Assembly (NCBI GenBank): GCA_030323885.1
Contig: CM059198.1
Location: 77,870,931-77,934,930 of the forward strand
Direction: 5' to 3'
Source of the DNA: Branchipolynoe longqiensis
Lineage: Eukaryota > Annelida > Polychaeta > Phyllodocida > Polynoidae
Length of the DNA: 64,000 bases
Shown here: positions 44,084-55,040 of the stretch, piece after piece
How positions within the stretch are numbered: the stretch's first letter is position 1
How the letters are laid out: each line of letters opens with the position of its first letter
The notes under the pieces: generated by a model
Told to the model about the DNA's origin: nothing
What the model saw: only the letters and a program-made list of their open reading frames with translations
Database searches by the model: none
Program-made: the position numbers and the translations under genes

Positions 44084-44269
44084 AGGGATGCTCAACTCAT
44101 TCGGCCATCCCATCTGATTCATGGTGACAGGTGACAGCAGGCTAGCGAGACGCAGGCCCTGAGTGGACCGCCCCCGTCTACGACCGGCTAGCGCCCCCTA
44201 TTACGGTATTATATAAGTCCGTTAGTTTTTTTCTTCGATTGTGGGTTTAATGGATGATAACATGAGTGT

Positions 44270-44541
44270 TCATATCAGAACAGGTACCAACTTGTGACAG
44301 TGTGCACTCATGGCGACTTTGTAGTGTTTCCCCACTGGAAGAGCAGCCACCAGCACCATGGCCCGATTTCCCACTCAGTGATATTATCCTAACACTGAGC
44401 TAACCAGTCCTAGCAATACCGAGCGCTAGGCTAGGAAGCGACAAGTATCAATTTTGTATGTCATCAGTTTGACTCGGCTGTGATTCAAACTCCCGACCAA
44501 CCCCGCGGGTACACGTGCACCGGTAGACGCTCGAACAGCGG
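44270..44541 (-). mobile_element. SINE family A copy
   Basis: Body and a rearranged head (minus-strand GGGAGTTTGAATCACAGCC) are present. The tail-proximal 40 bp are missing. Confidence 0.9.
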
Positions 44542-44870
44542 TGAGGAAATTGACCTTGACGTGGACGCAGAGGTCAAAGCAGAGGTGAAGCCCCCAAGGC
44601 ATTCTGGACTATTACTCAAAACACAAACACACTAAAAAAAAAGCGTCTTCACGAAATGGGTGGTCCGGAATACCAATGTCCACCTTAGAAACTATACAGT
44701 TCTAAATGTGTTTGGGATCTTACTTCGAATGCACTTGCAGGTTTAATTTTGCGTAAGATGCACCCCTGATAACGGAGAAGAACAACAATTTAATAATGCA
44801 TGTCTAATTTCAGCCCGCTACTAGCGGGCGATAATAGACGTACTACGCATTTTCTATAGGCTGGGAGTGG

Positions 44871-45232
44871 TTAAAGTTGCATAGTCCGATAGTTTTGAGT
44901 TTCTATCATTTTCTGAGATAAATATATTAGGTTGATCATCATATTCTACCTTGCATTCGCTTGAAGTAACCTTGATTTAAAATGGCTGCCGTTTGAGATA
45001 TTTGAAGTGCAAATATGCAGATTTCGTTTTGGCAAGCATGCCAAAACTCTGACACCATAGCCTTCTGTAGAAACAAGTTCTATTAATTTGCCGCAGTATT
45101 CCTTGCTATATGGTGACACAATTGAATGCTAACTGCACCAGTCCCTAATACGTAAGTTAGGTATGTAGAATCAAATCTGGATAATGGTTTTGGTTTTGAA
45201 AATTTGATGTTTTCATTTGACTGCAGCTTTAA
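44871..45232 (-). mobile_element. TTAA MITE copy, full length
   Basis: TTAA lies on both sides (44871-44874, 45229-45232). The ends are AGTTGCATAGTCCGATAG and CATTTGACTGCAGCT. Confidence 0.94.
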
Positions 45233-45367
45233 GAGATCACGTGATAGCGTTTGAAATTAATTTCTTTAATACAGTTAATAAATTAATACATTATTGCAAA
45301 ACTAACAATGCGAGCGAGTGTAGATGTTAGGACCAGAATACCATCAAAACTAAAAATACTAAATTGT

Positions 45368-45387
45368 ACATGTTGGCGCCAACATGT
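45368..45387. repeat. Perfect 20-bp palindrome
   Basis: ACATGTTGGCGCCAACATGT equals its own reverse complement. It lies in unique sequence; dimeric-factor site or chance. Confidence 0.9.
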
Positions 45388-45504
45388 GTAATTGAACCCA
45401 ACAACCCGGCACCATTGTAACTAAGTAACGTTATTTACCCACTTCCACGCTGATATTAACATGTAATTCTCCGAGTAGCAGCTTTGTTCCGAACTAACGT
45501 CCAA

Positions 45505-46011
45505 GTAAAGCCCCAATCACACCGACCCGGATGAGCCCCGGATTTGGAGCCGGACCACCCCCGGACCAGTCACCCGGACTGTCCCGGACAGCTCCGGATA
45601 AAATCGCTATTTTCGTCATTTTTTGCCTCACGGTCACGCATACCTGGCCGGTGCGATCCGGGGGTGGTCCGGGGTGGTCTGGGTAGTCCGGGGGTGAACC
45701 GGGGCCTGTCTGGGCTGGCCAGGGTTGGTCCGCGGCTGTTTCGCTGCTACTACTACTACTACTACCATGCCGGATCGAGCCCGAATGCCCCAGACTACCC
45801 CGGATGTATTAAACATTTTAAAACATCCGGGGTGGACCCCGGACCAGCCACTGATCACGCCGGATCACGCCGGATCACGCCGGATCATGCCACATCACCA
45901 CGGAGGAGCCATGGACGAGCCAGAGATTACCCTGGATCACCACGGACCACCCCGGATGACTGTCCGGGGCTCGTCTGGCCTCTGATCCGGGTAGATGTGA
46001 CTGGGGCTTAA
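45505..46011. mobile_element. TTAA inverted-repeat element, CCGGA body
   Basis: The left end AGCCCCAATCACACCGACCC is mirrored by the right end GGGTAGATGTGACTGGGGCT, followed by TTAA (46008-46011); the left TTAA is GTAA. CCGGA, CCCGGA and TCCGGGG words occur in opposite orientations in the two halves, so the whole could fold back. A proline/glycine-rich frame across it is compositional. Confidence 0.86.
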
Positions 46012-46520
46012 CCATGGGTGCCACAACCCGCGCTTGTCGCCACCTGGTTTAAACTCATAGAACTAAACATAAATCGGACCTTGCGGGTCTTTTGGAATTA
46101 GTATCCAAGTAAACATCATGCCGTCCGCCATTGTTATGTTATATACTACTGCTGCCGACTAGCGGGTTTACGTCCAGGTAAAATACGGACCTTACTGATA
46201 CGCCACCTATCGGCTTAACCGGCTATCACTATATATATGGGTGCAACACTCGACAACCCTCACTTGCTACCTCGGCCAAAAATGATGTATCACTAGGGTT
46301 AACAATCTCTACCTTCGCATATATGTACTCTAGCAAGAACTCTCTCATTTAACCAAGAACTGTTAAAAAGATAAACAAATAAAAGCCAACTCATAATTAT
46401 TCTGTCGTGTTCATTGTGTTCAATTATACATTGTTTGATATGATTGAGGTGTACAAACGACAGAACCTAGAACAGTCATGCGTGCAAGTGTGGTGAGAGG
46501 GTGAGAGGGCCGACATAGCT

Positions 46521-48540
46521 TGTGGGAGGTGGGACGGTTTGTGTGGGTGGTGTGGGGTGGAATGGTTAGTGTGGGTGGTATGGGTGGTGTGGGGTGGTAT
46601 GGGTGATGTGCGTGGTGTGGGGTGGTATGGTTTGTGTGGGGTGGTATGGTTTGTGTGGGTGGTGTTGGTGGTGTAGGTGGTGTGGGGTGTTATGGGTGAT
46701 ATGGGTGGTAATCCACAATGGGTGGTGTGGGTAGTGTGGGGTGGTGTGGCTTGTGTGGGGTGGTATGGATGGTGTGGGTTGGTATGGGTGGTGTGGGGTG
46801 GTATGGGTGGTGTGGGGTGGTGTGGGTGGGTGTGGGGTGGTGTGGGGTGGTGTGGGGTGGTGTGGGGTGGTGTGGGGTGGGGTGGGGTGGTGTGGGGTGG
46901 TGTGGGGTGGTGGGGGTGGTGTGGGGTGGTGTGGAGTGGTGTGGGGTGGTGTGGGGTGGTGTGGGGTGGTGTGGGGTGGTGTGGGGTGGTGTGGGGTGGT
47001 GTGGGGTGGTGTGGGGTGGTGTGGGGGTGGTGTGGGGTGGTGTGGGGTGGTGTGGGGTGGTGTGGGGTGGTGTGGGGGTGGGTGGGTGGTGTGGGGGTGT
47101 GGGTGGTGTGGGTGGTGTGGGGTGGTGTGTGGGTGGTGGTGTGGGTGGTGGTGGGTGGTGTGGGGTGGTGTGGGGGTGTGGTGGTGGGTGTTGGTGGTGG
47201 TTGGGGTGGTGTGGTGGGTGGTGTGTGGGTGGTATGCTTGGTGGTGGGGTGGTGTGTGTGGGGTGGTGGTGGTGGTGTGGGGTGGTGTGGGGGGGGTGTG
47301 TGTGTGGTGTGGGTGTGGTGTGGGTGGTGTGGGTGGTGTGTGGGTGGTGTGGGTGGTGTGGGGTGGTATGGCTGGTGTTGGGGTGGTGTGGGTGGTGTGG
47401 GGTGGTGGGTGGTGTGGGGTGTTGTGGGGTGTTGTGGGCTGGTGTGGCTGGTGTGGGGTGGTATGGGTGGTGTTGGGTGGTATGCCTGGTGTGGGGTGGT
47501 GTGGGGTGGTGGGGTGGTGTGTGGGGTGGTGTGGGGTGGTGTGGGTGTGGGGTGGTGGTGTGGGGTGGTGTGGGGTGGTGTGGCTGGTGTGGGGTGGTAT
47601 GGGTGGTGTTGGGTGGTATGCCTGGTGTGGGGTGGTGTGGGGTCGTATGGCTGGTGTGGGGTGGTATGGGTGGTGTGGGGTGGTATGCCTGGTGTGGGGT
47701 GGCGTGGGGGTGGTGTGGCTGGTGTGGGGTGGTGTGGTGGTGTGGGGTGGTATGGGTGGTGTGGGGTGGTGTGGGGTGGTGTGGGTGGTGTGGGTGGTGG
47801 GTGGTGTGGGGTGGCGTGGGGTGGTGTGGGGTGGTGTGGCTGGTGTGGGGGTGGGGTGGTGGTGTGGGGTGGTGTGGCTGGTGTGGGGTGGTATGGGTGG
47901 TGTTGGGTGGTATGTCTGGTGTGGGGTGCTTTGGGGTGGTGTGGCTTGTGTGGTGGGGTGGTGTGGGTGGTGTGGGGTGCTATGGGTGGTGTGGGGTGGT
48001 ATGGGTGGTGTGGGGTGGTGTGGGTGGTGTTGTGTTGTATGGCTGGTGTAGTGCGGGTAGTGGGGGGTGGTATAGCTGGTGTAGGGTGGTACTGGTGATG
48101 TAGCTCGTATGGGTGGTGTGGCTGGTGTGGGGTGGTATGGGTGGTGTTGGGTGGTATGCCTGGTGTGGAGTGGTATGGGTGGTGTTGGGTGGTATGGGTG
48201 GCATGGGTGGTGTAGGGTGGTATGCCTGGTGTGGGGTGGTGTGGGTGGTGTGGGGTGGTGTGGGGTGGTGTGGCTGGTGTGGGGTGGTATGGGTGGTGTG
48301 GGTTGGTGTGGCTTGTGTGGGGTGGTATGGGTGGTGTTGGGTGGTATGCCTGGTGTGGGGTGGTATGGGTGGTGTGGCTTGTGTGGGGTGGTATGGGTCG
48401 TGTTGGGTAGTATGCCTGGTGTGGGGTGGTGTGGGTAGTGTGGGGTGGTGTGGCTGGTGTGGGGTGGTATGGGTGGTGGGGGTGGTGTGGCTTGTGTGGG
48501 GTCGTATGGGTGGTGTTGGGTAGTATGCCTGGTGTGGGGT
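46521..48540 (+). repeat. GTGTGGGGTGGTATGGGTGG minisatellite, ~2.0 kb
   Basis: G/T-rich units with GTATGGGTGGTGTGGGG and GTATGCCTGGTGTGGGG variants. Frames of up to 715 codons on either strand are artefacts of a T/P/H- or G/V/W-encoding repeat. Confidence 0.96.
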
Positions 48541-49457
48541 GCCAGGGACTGCACTGACTATCATTTCTCACTTATGGCGACAGGTGGCAGCACGAACTTC
48601 GCTCACCATCATTTCTCAACTATGGCTACAGGTGGCAGCAGAGACTGTGCTCACCACCATTTCTCACCTATGGCTACAGCTGGCAGCAGAGACTGCCCTC
48701 ACCATCATTTCTCACCTATGGCGACAGGTGGCAGCAGGGACTGCGCTCACCATCATTTCTCACCTATGGCTACAGGTGGCAGCAGGGACTGCACTCACCA
48801 TCATTTCTCATCTATGGCGACAGTTGGCAGCAGGGACTGCCCTCACCATCATTTCTCATCTATGGCGACAGGTGGCAGCAGGGACTGCGCTCACCATCAT
48901 TTCTCACCTATGGCTACAGGTAGCAGCAGGAACTTCGCTCACCATCATTTCTCACCTATGGATACAGGTGACAGCAGAGACTGCGCTCACCACCATTTCT
49001 CACCTATGGTGACAGGTGGCAGCAGGGACTGCGCTCACCACCATTTCTCATCTATGGCGACAGGTGGCAGCAGGGACTGCGCTCACCACCATTTCTCATC
49101 TATGGCGACAGGTGGCAGCAGGAACTGCGCTCACCATCATTTCTCACCTATGGCGACAGGTGTCAGCAGGAACTTCGCTCACCACAATTTCTCACCTATG
49201 GCTATAGGTGACAGCAGGAACTTTGCTCACCATCATTTCTCACCTATGGCTACAGGTGGCAGCAGGAACTTCGCTCACCATCATTTCTCATCTATGGCGA
49301 CAGGTGGCAGCAGGGACTGCACTGACCATCATTTCTCACCTATGGCTACAGGTGGAAGCAGAGACTGCGCTCACCACCATTTCTCATCTATGGCGACAGG
49401 TGGCAGCAGGCACTGCCCTGACCACCATTTCTCACCTATGGCTACAGGTGCCAGCAA
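48541..49457 (+). repeat. 48-bp minisatellite, ~19 copies
   Basis: The unit contains GGCAGCAGGGACTGCGCTCA, CCATCATTTCTCACCTATGG and CGACAGGT. Since 48 is a multiple of three and the unit lacks stops, a 16-residue repeat (MATGGSRDCAHHHFSP) stays open. No start context, splice sites or conserved domain support a gene. Confidence 0.95.
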
Positions 49458-49730
49458 GCTATCCAGACAGTTAGTGAGGGGGGGGGGGCTCTGGGTGGAC
49501 CTTCCCCATGCTGTGACTGGTTTGTGTGTCCCCCCCCCCCCCCCACACACACACACCCTGAGAGGTTACCAGTGACCCAGCTGGTTAAGGGGCGGGTCAC
49601 TTGGTTGACCCTGCAGTTGGTGGAGTAAAGGAATTAACCTGTGAAGCATACGTTTCTCTCCTCATCTTCTCTTCATGTTGCGCCTACTCGCAGACCAGGG
49701 GGAACTGGCCATATGAGAGCTATCACTATA

Positions 49731-49778
49731 GTCCTGATATGACCTTAGATGTTGCCAGGACGTAAAACACTACCAGGC
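49731..49778 (+). mobile_element. SINE family A, 3'-terminal fragment
   Basis: GTCCTGATATGACCTTAGAT and GTTGCCAGGACGTAAAACAC. Confidence 0.82.
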
Positions 49779-50199
49779 AACCAACCTATCACAGTAAGTA
49801 ATGCCTGCTCACAGGTGTGATGAGAAAATATATTGTATATTGCAAAGTGAAATGACACTCCTTCGGTCCACACGTACAAAAAAAGATCCACATAATATTT
49901 GTAAAGCTTGATACTTGATAAGTAAAACAAAAACCACAAATAAACTGCATATTATACAAGCTGCTGTACAGCGTTCCTGAATTATCAATGGTTCCTTGTC
50001 TTTATTTCTTGTCATTCCTCTTCCTGCTTGTTTCAGTTGTTTATGTCTGCACTGGTCTCGGGCGAAATGAATTGCCTTATTGTGTTACTTCCGCAAGTGA
50101 CAGTCTTCTTGCCCCACCTCTCTTCTTCTACTTCTTTTTTCTTTATTTTTGTTTCTCTTTTAAGTCCGTCGTCTTTTCCATATAGACTATCAGATATTA

Positions 50200-50388
50200 A
50201 TGCAAACTAAACAAACCACTAACATGAAACTACAAATAAGAATTAATACAAGCTAAACAGAGCACTAACATTAAATAATAAAAAAAGAATTATTGCAAAC
50301 TAAAGAAAACACTCAAATTAAATTAAAAATAAGAATTAACCCAAACTAAACAAAACAGTGAAATCAAACTAAAAATAAGAAAAACTAA
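50200..50388 (+). repeat. ~58-bp A-rich tandem repeat, 3-4 copies
   Basis: Units share GCAAACTAAACAAACCACTA and AAAAATAAGAATTAA with considerable divergence. Confidence 0.75.
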
Positions 50389-50390
50389 GT

Positions 50391-50490
50391 TTGTTTTATT
50401 TAACGACACCTCTAGAGTGCATTGATTTTTATCATCAGCTATTGGACGTCAAACATATGGTCATTCTGACATATTTCTTTAGAGGGTTAA
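50391..50490 (+). mobile_element. Fragment of a widespread mollusc dispersed repeat
   Basis: GTTTGTTTTATTTAACGACA, CCTCTAGAGTGCATTGATTT and TCAAACATATGGTCATTCTG follow the 5' part of a repeat I recognise from many gastropod and bivalve sequences. Only ~95 bp remain before a TTAATTGTC array begins. Confidence 0.7.
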
Positions 50491-50702
50491 TTGTCTGAGT
50501 TAATGTCTGGGGTTAATTGTCCTTGGTTAATTGCCTGGGTTAATGACTGGGGTTAATTGTCTGGGGTTAATTGTCTGGGTTTTTGTCTGGGTTATTGTCT
50601 GGGGTTCATTTTTCCATGGTTAATTGGCTGGATAAATTGTTTAGGGTCAATTGTTTGGGGTTAATTGTCCTGGGTTAATTGTCCTGGGTTAATTGGCATT
50701 TG
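50491..50702 (+). repeat. GGGTTAATTGTCTG short-unit array
   Basis: About 14 degenerate copies of a 14-16 bp unit. Confidence 0.88.
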
Positions 50703-50999
50703 TTGTTCATTGTTATCTGTGGTTCTTTCCCGGGGAAGATGTTCGCTGGAGGATGCGGGGGGGGGGGGAGTAGTTGGTAAAAGCGGACCATTCTGTACAA
50801 CTATAAAAACAGAGCTGAATCACGTTTAAAAACAGTCGCCCTCATGTAGTGATGGCCGAGAATAACTCAGTTGTCATAGCAACATCACATCTGCCAACAT
50901 ATGATGTTACCCAAGCAATGTTTGAGGGAGAGCCGTAAGACCATGCACCGCAATCAGTCTTTATCCAATGTCGGCATCTGATTTTCATTCACCAAGAGA

Positions 51000-51449
51000 C
51001 TTAGCGCGGTGGCCGAATCGGTAGAGCGCAGGCCTCGCAAGTAGGAGATCGTGCGTTCGATTCCCGGTCGAGTCAAAACCGAAATTACCCTAATTATAGC
51101 TGAAAGGAAATCAATCCATGGGGATTAAGACCACTACTGCACAGCAACGAAACAAGTGCATGCACCTAACCGTTATGAGCAGAATAAATAAACCAAAAAA
51201 CCCCAAAAACAATTACTTATAAAATTGATACTTGTCGCTTCCTAGCCTGGCACTCTGTATTAATAGGATAGGGCAAGGACTGGTTGGCTCAGTGTCAGGA
51301 TAATGTAACTGAGTGGGATATCGTGTCATGGCACTGGTGGATTTCCCATTGGGGCAGCACTATAAAGTCACCTTCAGTGCGCAATGTCACATGTCGGTAC
51401 CCGTCCTGATATGATCTAAGATGTTGCTAGGACTCCAACAACCAACCAA
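51000..51449 (+). mobile_element. Composite SINE: tRNA head, foreign ~130-bp segment, then family A body
   Basis: The head GGTGGCCGAATCGGTAGAGC and GTGCGTTCGATTCCCGG is followed by a segment with AAATCAATCCATGGGGATTA and CACCTAACCGTTATGAGCAG that other family A copies lack. The usual body then starts (AATTGATACTTGTCGCTTCC) and ends at GATGTTGCTAGGACTCCAAC. A related segment appears near 5150-5210 (CATCCGTTATGAGCA). Confidence 0.82.
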
Positions 51450-51593
51450 CTCATTCCCAACGACAATTTTGGGAACTCTTTAGCCGTTTCTTGTGACATC
51501 TTTATTCTAAAAGCCTGGTTGGTATAGAATTGTATTACACTGCCGAGGACACACAGGGTCGTTTCCAGTGCTATCATCATCATCATCAATCTC

Positions 51594-52320
51594 TTAAGGC
51601 CCTGTCACATTACGACGCATCTCGTAAGCACGCGGCCAATACATAAAATCACTTTTTTACGTTGAGAAGCATCAAACTTTTCGGCATGGGGGACAAAGTT
51701 GGATGTATACATACTGTATACATAGTGTATACATAGTGTATGGCCAACGTATGACCAATGTATGGCTAACATACCTCCGGGCGAAAAATACTCGAATTAG
51801 GCTCACGGTACATTCACAGAATGCCTTGAACATTATATATGGTATTCAATTGGCAGAACTATGCGTCATATGTTACATACGTCAAGACACGCTGGATAAA
51901 CGCTAAACATACGTTAGATCTACCTTAGGCATATGTTATCCATACGTTGTCAGTACACAGACTGTGCGTTCCCACTGCCTTTAAAGTAATTCAATGTAGT
52001 GCAACATAGTGAACAACGTATCTCTAACATATGTGTAACGTACATCGACGTTCGCCTAACTCATACATAACATACGGCGGACGTAAAATCCACATGTTGT
52101 CGAACGTTGTCGTACGTCAATAGCTTCGTGCATGCACAAAACTTTGCTGACCCCCTGACGTGTGACGCCGTATCTCAATGAACGTCGATGTACATTGACG
52201 TATACCAACGAGCACCTAACGCAAGTATTACACATAACAACGTATCCCAACATAGCAGCCAAAAATCGCATACGTTGGCATATGTTGGCGCGATGTGTCG
52301 AAATGTGACAGCCCCTTTAA
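51594..52320. mobile_element. TTAA inverted-repeat element, ACATACGT body
   Basis: TTAA flanks both sides (51594-51597, 52317-52320). The left end GGCCCTGTCACATTACGACG and right end GTCGAAATGTGACAGCCCCT are inverted. The body is packed with ATACGT, ACGTATG, CATACGTT and GTATACAT words in both orientations. No coding capacity. Confidence 0.88.
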
Positions 52321-52361
52321 CCACGCAGGTCGTTGGGGCACCACAGCTGACTTTGCAACCA

Positions 52362-53192
52362 GTTTTCTCCATTATTCCCTGTTCTCCCCTGCACATACTT
52401 AACCAAACTCCCGGTTTGTCCATTGTTCGCTGTTCTCCACTGCACATACTTAACCAAACTCCTGGTTTGTCCATTGTTCGCTGTTCTCCACTGCACATAC
52501 TTAACAAAACTCCCGGTTTGTCCATTGTTCCCTGTTCTCCCCTGCACATACTTAACCAAACTCCCGGTTTGTCCATTGTTCGCTGTTCTCCACTGCACAT
52601 ACTTAAACAAAACTCCTGGTGTGTCCATTGTTCGCTGTTCTCCACTGCACATACTTAACAAAACTCCCGGTTTGTCCATTGTTCCCTGTTCTCCCCTGCA
52701 CATACTTAACCAAACTCCCGGTTTGTCCATTGTTCGCTGTTCTCCACTGCACATACTTAACCAAACTCCCGGTTTGTCCATTGTTCGCTGTTCTCCCCTG
52801 CACATACTTAACCAAACTCCCGGTTTGTCCATTGTTCCCTGTTCTCCCCTGCACATACTTAACCAAACTCCCGGTTTGTCCATTGTTCCCTGTTCTCCCC
52901 TGCACATACTTAACCAAACTCCCGGTTTGTCCATTGTTCGCTGTTCTCCACTGCACATACTTAAACAAAACTCCTGGTTTGTCCATTGTTCGCTGTTCTC
53001 CCCTGCACATACTTAACCAAACTCCCGGTTTGTCCATTGTTCGCTGTTCTCCACTGCACATACTTAAACAAAACTCCTGGTTTGTCCATTGTTCGCTGTT
53101 CTCCACTGCACATACTTAACAAAACTCCCGGTTTGTCCATTGTTCCCTGTTCTCCACTGCACATACTTAACCAAACTCCCGGTTTGTCCATT
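52362..53192 (+). repeat. 51-bp minisatellite, ~16 copies
   Basis: The unit contains ACTCCCGGTTTGTCCATTGT, TCGCTGTTCTCCACTGCACA and TACTTAACCAA. Some copies carry an extra A (52 bp). The period of 51 keeps several frames open on both strands; none looks genic. Confidence 0.96.
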
Positions 53193-53225
53193 GCCTGGAG
53201 CTGTTTTCCCACCTTGTTTCTCTGC

Positions 53226-53372
53226 TCAATCACACTATGCTGATACCAAACTGACCAGTCTTGACCATATCCTATTAATGCCCAGCGTCAGGCGAGGTAG
53301 CGACAACCATCAATTTGGTAAGTCATTGAATTGACTCGGTCAGGATTCACATACCACACCGTCCACATGGGA
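53226..53372 (-). mobile_element. SINE family A, 5' half
   Basis: The minus strand shows the head-proximal region and the GTCGCTACCTCGCCTGACGC body part. It adjoins the 51-bp array. Confidence 0.83.
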
Positions 53373-53880
53373 ATCCTGTGTTCTTACAGATCAACACTGC
53401 ACTGCATCTGGTTGTGATATTAACAAATTCAGCTGGATATCGACAAATACAATTGTAGACAATACCTATAACATTGATAAGAAAAACAAACTGCTCTGTG
53501 AAAATTATAAGCAGCAACAGTAAGGACACACTGAAACACCCAGCACAAGTTGGAGAGACAAATTAATTATTTTGGAATATACATTTATAAATAAATATCT
53601 TGCAAGTGTAGCAAACAAACTGGATACTTTAGTTCGATCGGGATTTGAACCCATATTTCTGCCATATGTCAAGGCAGTCTGCCAAAAGATCACCCAGTCC
53701 GCAGAGGGATGACGTATTACTGCTATGATTATTGTGATACATATTATTGTCCAATCGCTGGCTATTGGGCGTTTGCTCCGTATCTAAGTGAGCCTCTTCT
53801 TATACACATATATGGATATTCTTAGTTCTTACTTGATATTGGCGAACCGTCTCTCTAACAGCGGGAATTCATCATATGGT

Positions 53881-53926
53881 ACTTACCTGGAAATAAATAG
53901 AAAAGAAACAACAAAGATTAGTTAAT
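53881..53926 (-). promoter_or_regulatory. Putative recursive splice site (ratchet point) 2 in KCNQ intron 1
   Basis: The minus strand shows ATTAACTAATC as a branch-site candidate, a ~28-base T-rich pyrimidine tract, then TTTCCAG fused to GTAAGTACC. The AG is 53888-53887 and the GT is 53886-53885. It has the same structure and orientation as the site at 28.8 kb, about 25.1 kb further upstream. The surrounding sequence is unique rather than a recognisable repeat, which argues against both being copies of one TE. Confidence 0.68.
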
Positions 53927-54326
53927 GAGCACAGACGATTCATGCATTATCAGATATTAAACAAGAAAATATACACTGCATTTTGAATTTGATGTTTCCT
54001 TTCAAGGATCCCATGTAGAGTGCTGTTGTTTACATTAGGATTTCCTGGACATGCACATCAGTTGTTTGCAGAAAAAGAATGGCTAGGTGCGAGTAGAGAG
54101 ATCTCGCTAATACACAAATTGTAGATAAGGAGAAATTGCAGGTAGATAAGGGTGTTAGTAGGGACATCTCCCTCAGACACACATTGTAAATAAGGAGAAA
54201 GAAGCAGGTGGGTAAGGTAATGAGTAGGGAGATCTCCCTAATACACACATTTTAAATAAGGAGAAATAGCTTGGTCAAAGGGAGGAGTGTGCAGTTTGAA
54301 TGTCCAGGGACAGTTATACAAAATTG

Positions 54327-54486
54327 TGCTAACCAGTCCTTGTCCTATCCTATTAATGCCAAGCCCCAGGCTAGGTAGCGACAAGTATACATTTTGTAAG
54401 TCATTGGTTTGACTTGGCTAGGATTCAAATTCCTGACCTTCCACATTGGAAGGCTGCGCTCCACCGATTCGGCCACCGTGTGCGGT
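54327..54486 (-). mobile_element. SINE family A, 5' half
   Basis: The head GGTGGCCGAATCGGTGGAGC and box B remnant AGGAATTTGAATCCTAG, followed by GTCGCTACCTAGCCTGGGGC. Confidence 0.88.
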
Positions 54487-54544
54487 GTTCGAATCTTTAT
54501 GTGAAGCCTCTCATCAGGTGGCATTTGAAAGAATTTCTGCAAGT

Positions 54545-55040
54545 GTGTGTGTCCGTGAGTGTATAGTTAGGGGTGTGTGTGTGTGTGGGTGCGTGTGTGT
54601 GAGTGTGTGGGTGTATGAGTGTGTGAGTATGTATGAGGATGTATGAGTGTATATGAGTGTGAGGGTGTATCAGTGTGTGGGTGTATGAGTGTGTGTGAGT
54701 GTGTGGGTGTGTTTGTGCGAGTATGAGTGTGTGGGTGTATGAATGTGTGTGAGTGTGTTTGAGTGTGTATGAGTGTGTATGAGTCTGTATGAGTGTATGG
54801 GTGTGTGTGCGAGTATGAGTGTGTGGGTGTATGAATGTGTGTGAGTGTGTGTGAGTGTGTGTGAGTGTGTGTGAGTGTGTATGACTGTGTGTGAGTGTGT
54901 GTGGGTGTATGAGTGTGTGTGGGTGTATGAGTGTGTGTGGGTGTATGAGCGTGTGTGGGTGTATGAGTGTGTGTGGATGTATGAGTGCGGGTGGGTATAT
55001 GAGTGTGTGTGGGTGTATGGGTGTGTGGGTGTGTGGTGAG
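54545..55040 (+). repeat. GTGTGTGAGTGTGTATGA array
   Basis: G/T/A microsatellite-like units with GTGTGGGTGTATGAGT variants; the same unit type recurs at 56130-57898. Confidence 0.94.

Larger units (their letters stand above)
43481..44117 (-). mobile_element. SINE family A copy, interrupted by a nested copy
   Basis: Tail (minus-strand ACGTAAAACAACAACAAACA) and body occupy 43481-43806, and the tRNA-like head (ATGGCCGAATGAGTTGAGCA) resumes at 44070-44117 after the inserted SINE. Confidence 0.93.

Noticed and set aside
46424..48571. Minus-strand 715- and 662-codon H/P/T-rich frames and plus-strand G/V/W-rich frames
   Set aside because: Several frames on both strands are open over the same G/T array, as expected from repeat composition alone.
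52175..53243. C/P/L-rich frames across 52.2-53.2 kb
   Set aside because: 51-bp minisatellite whose period is a multiple of three; open on both strands.
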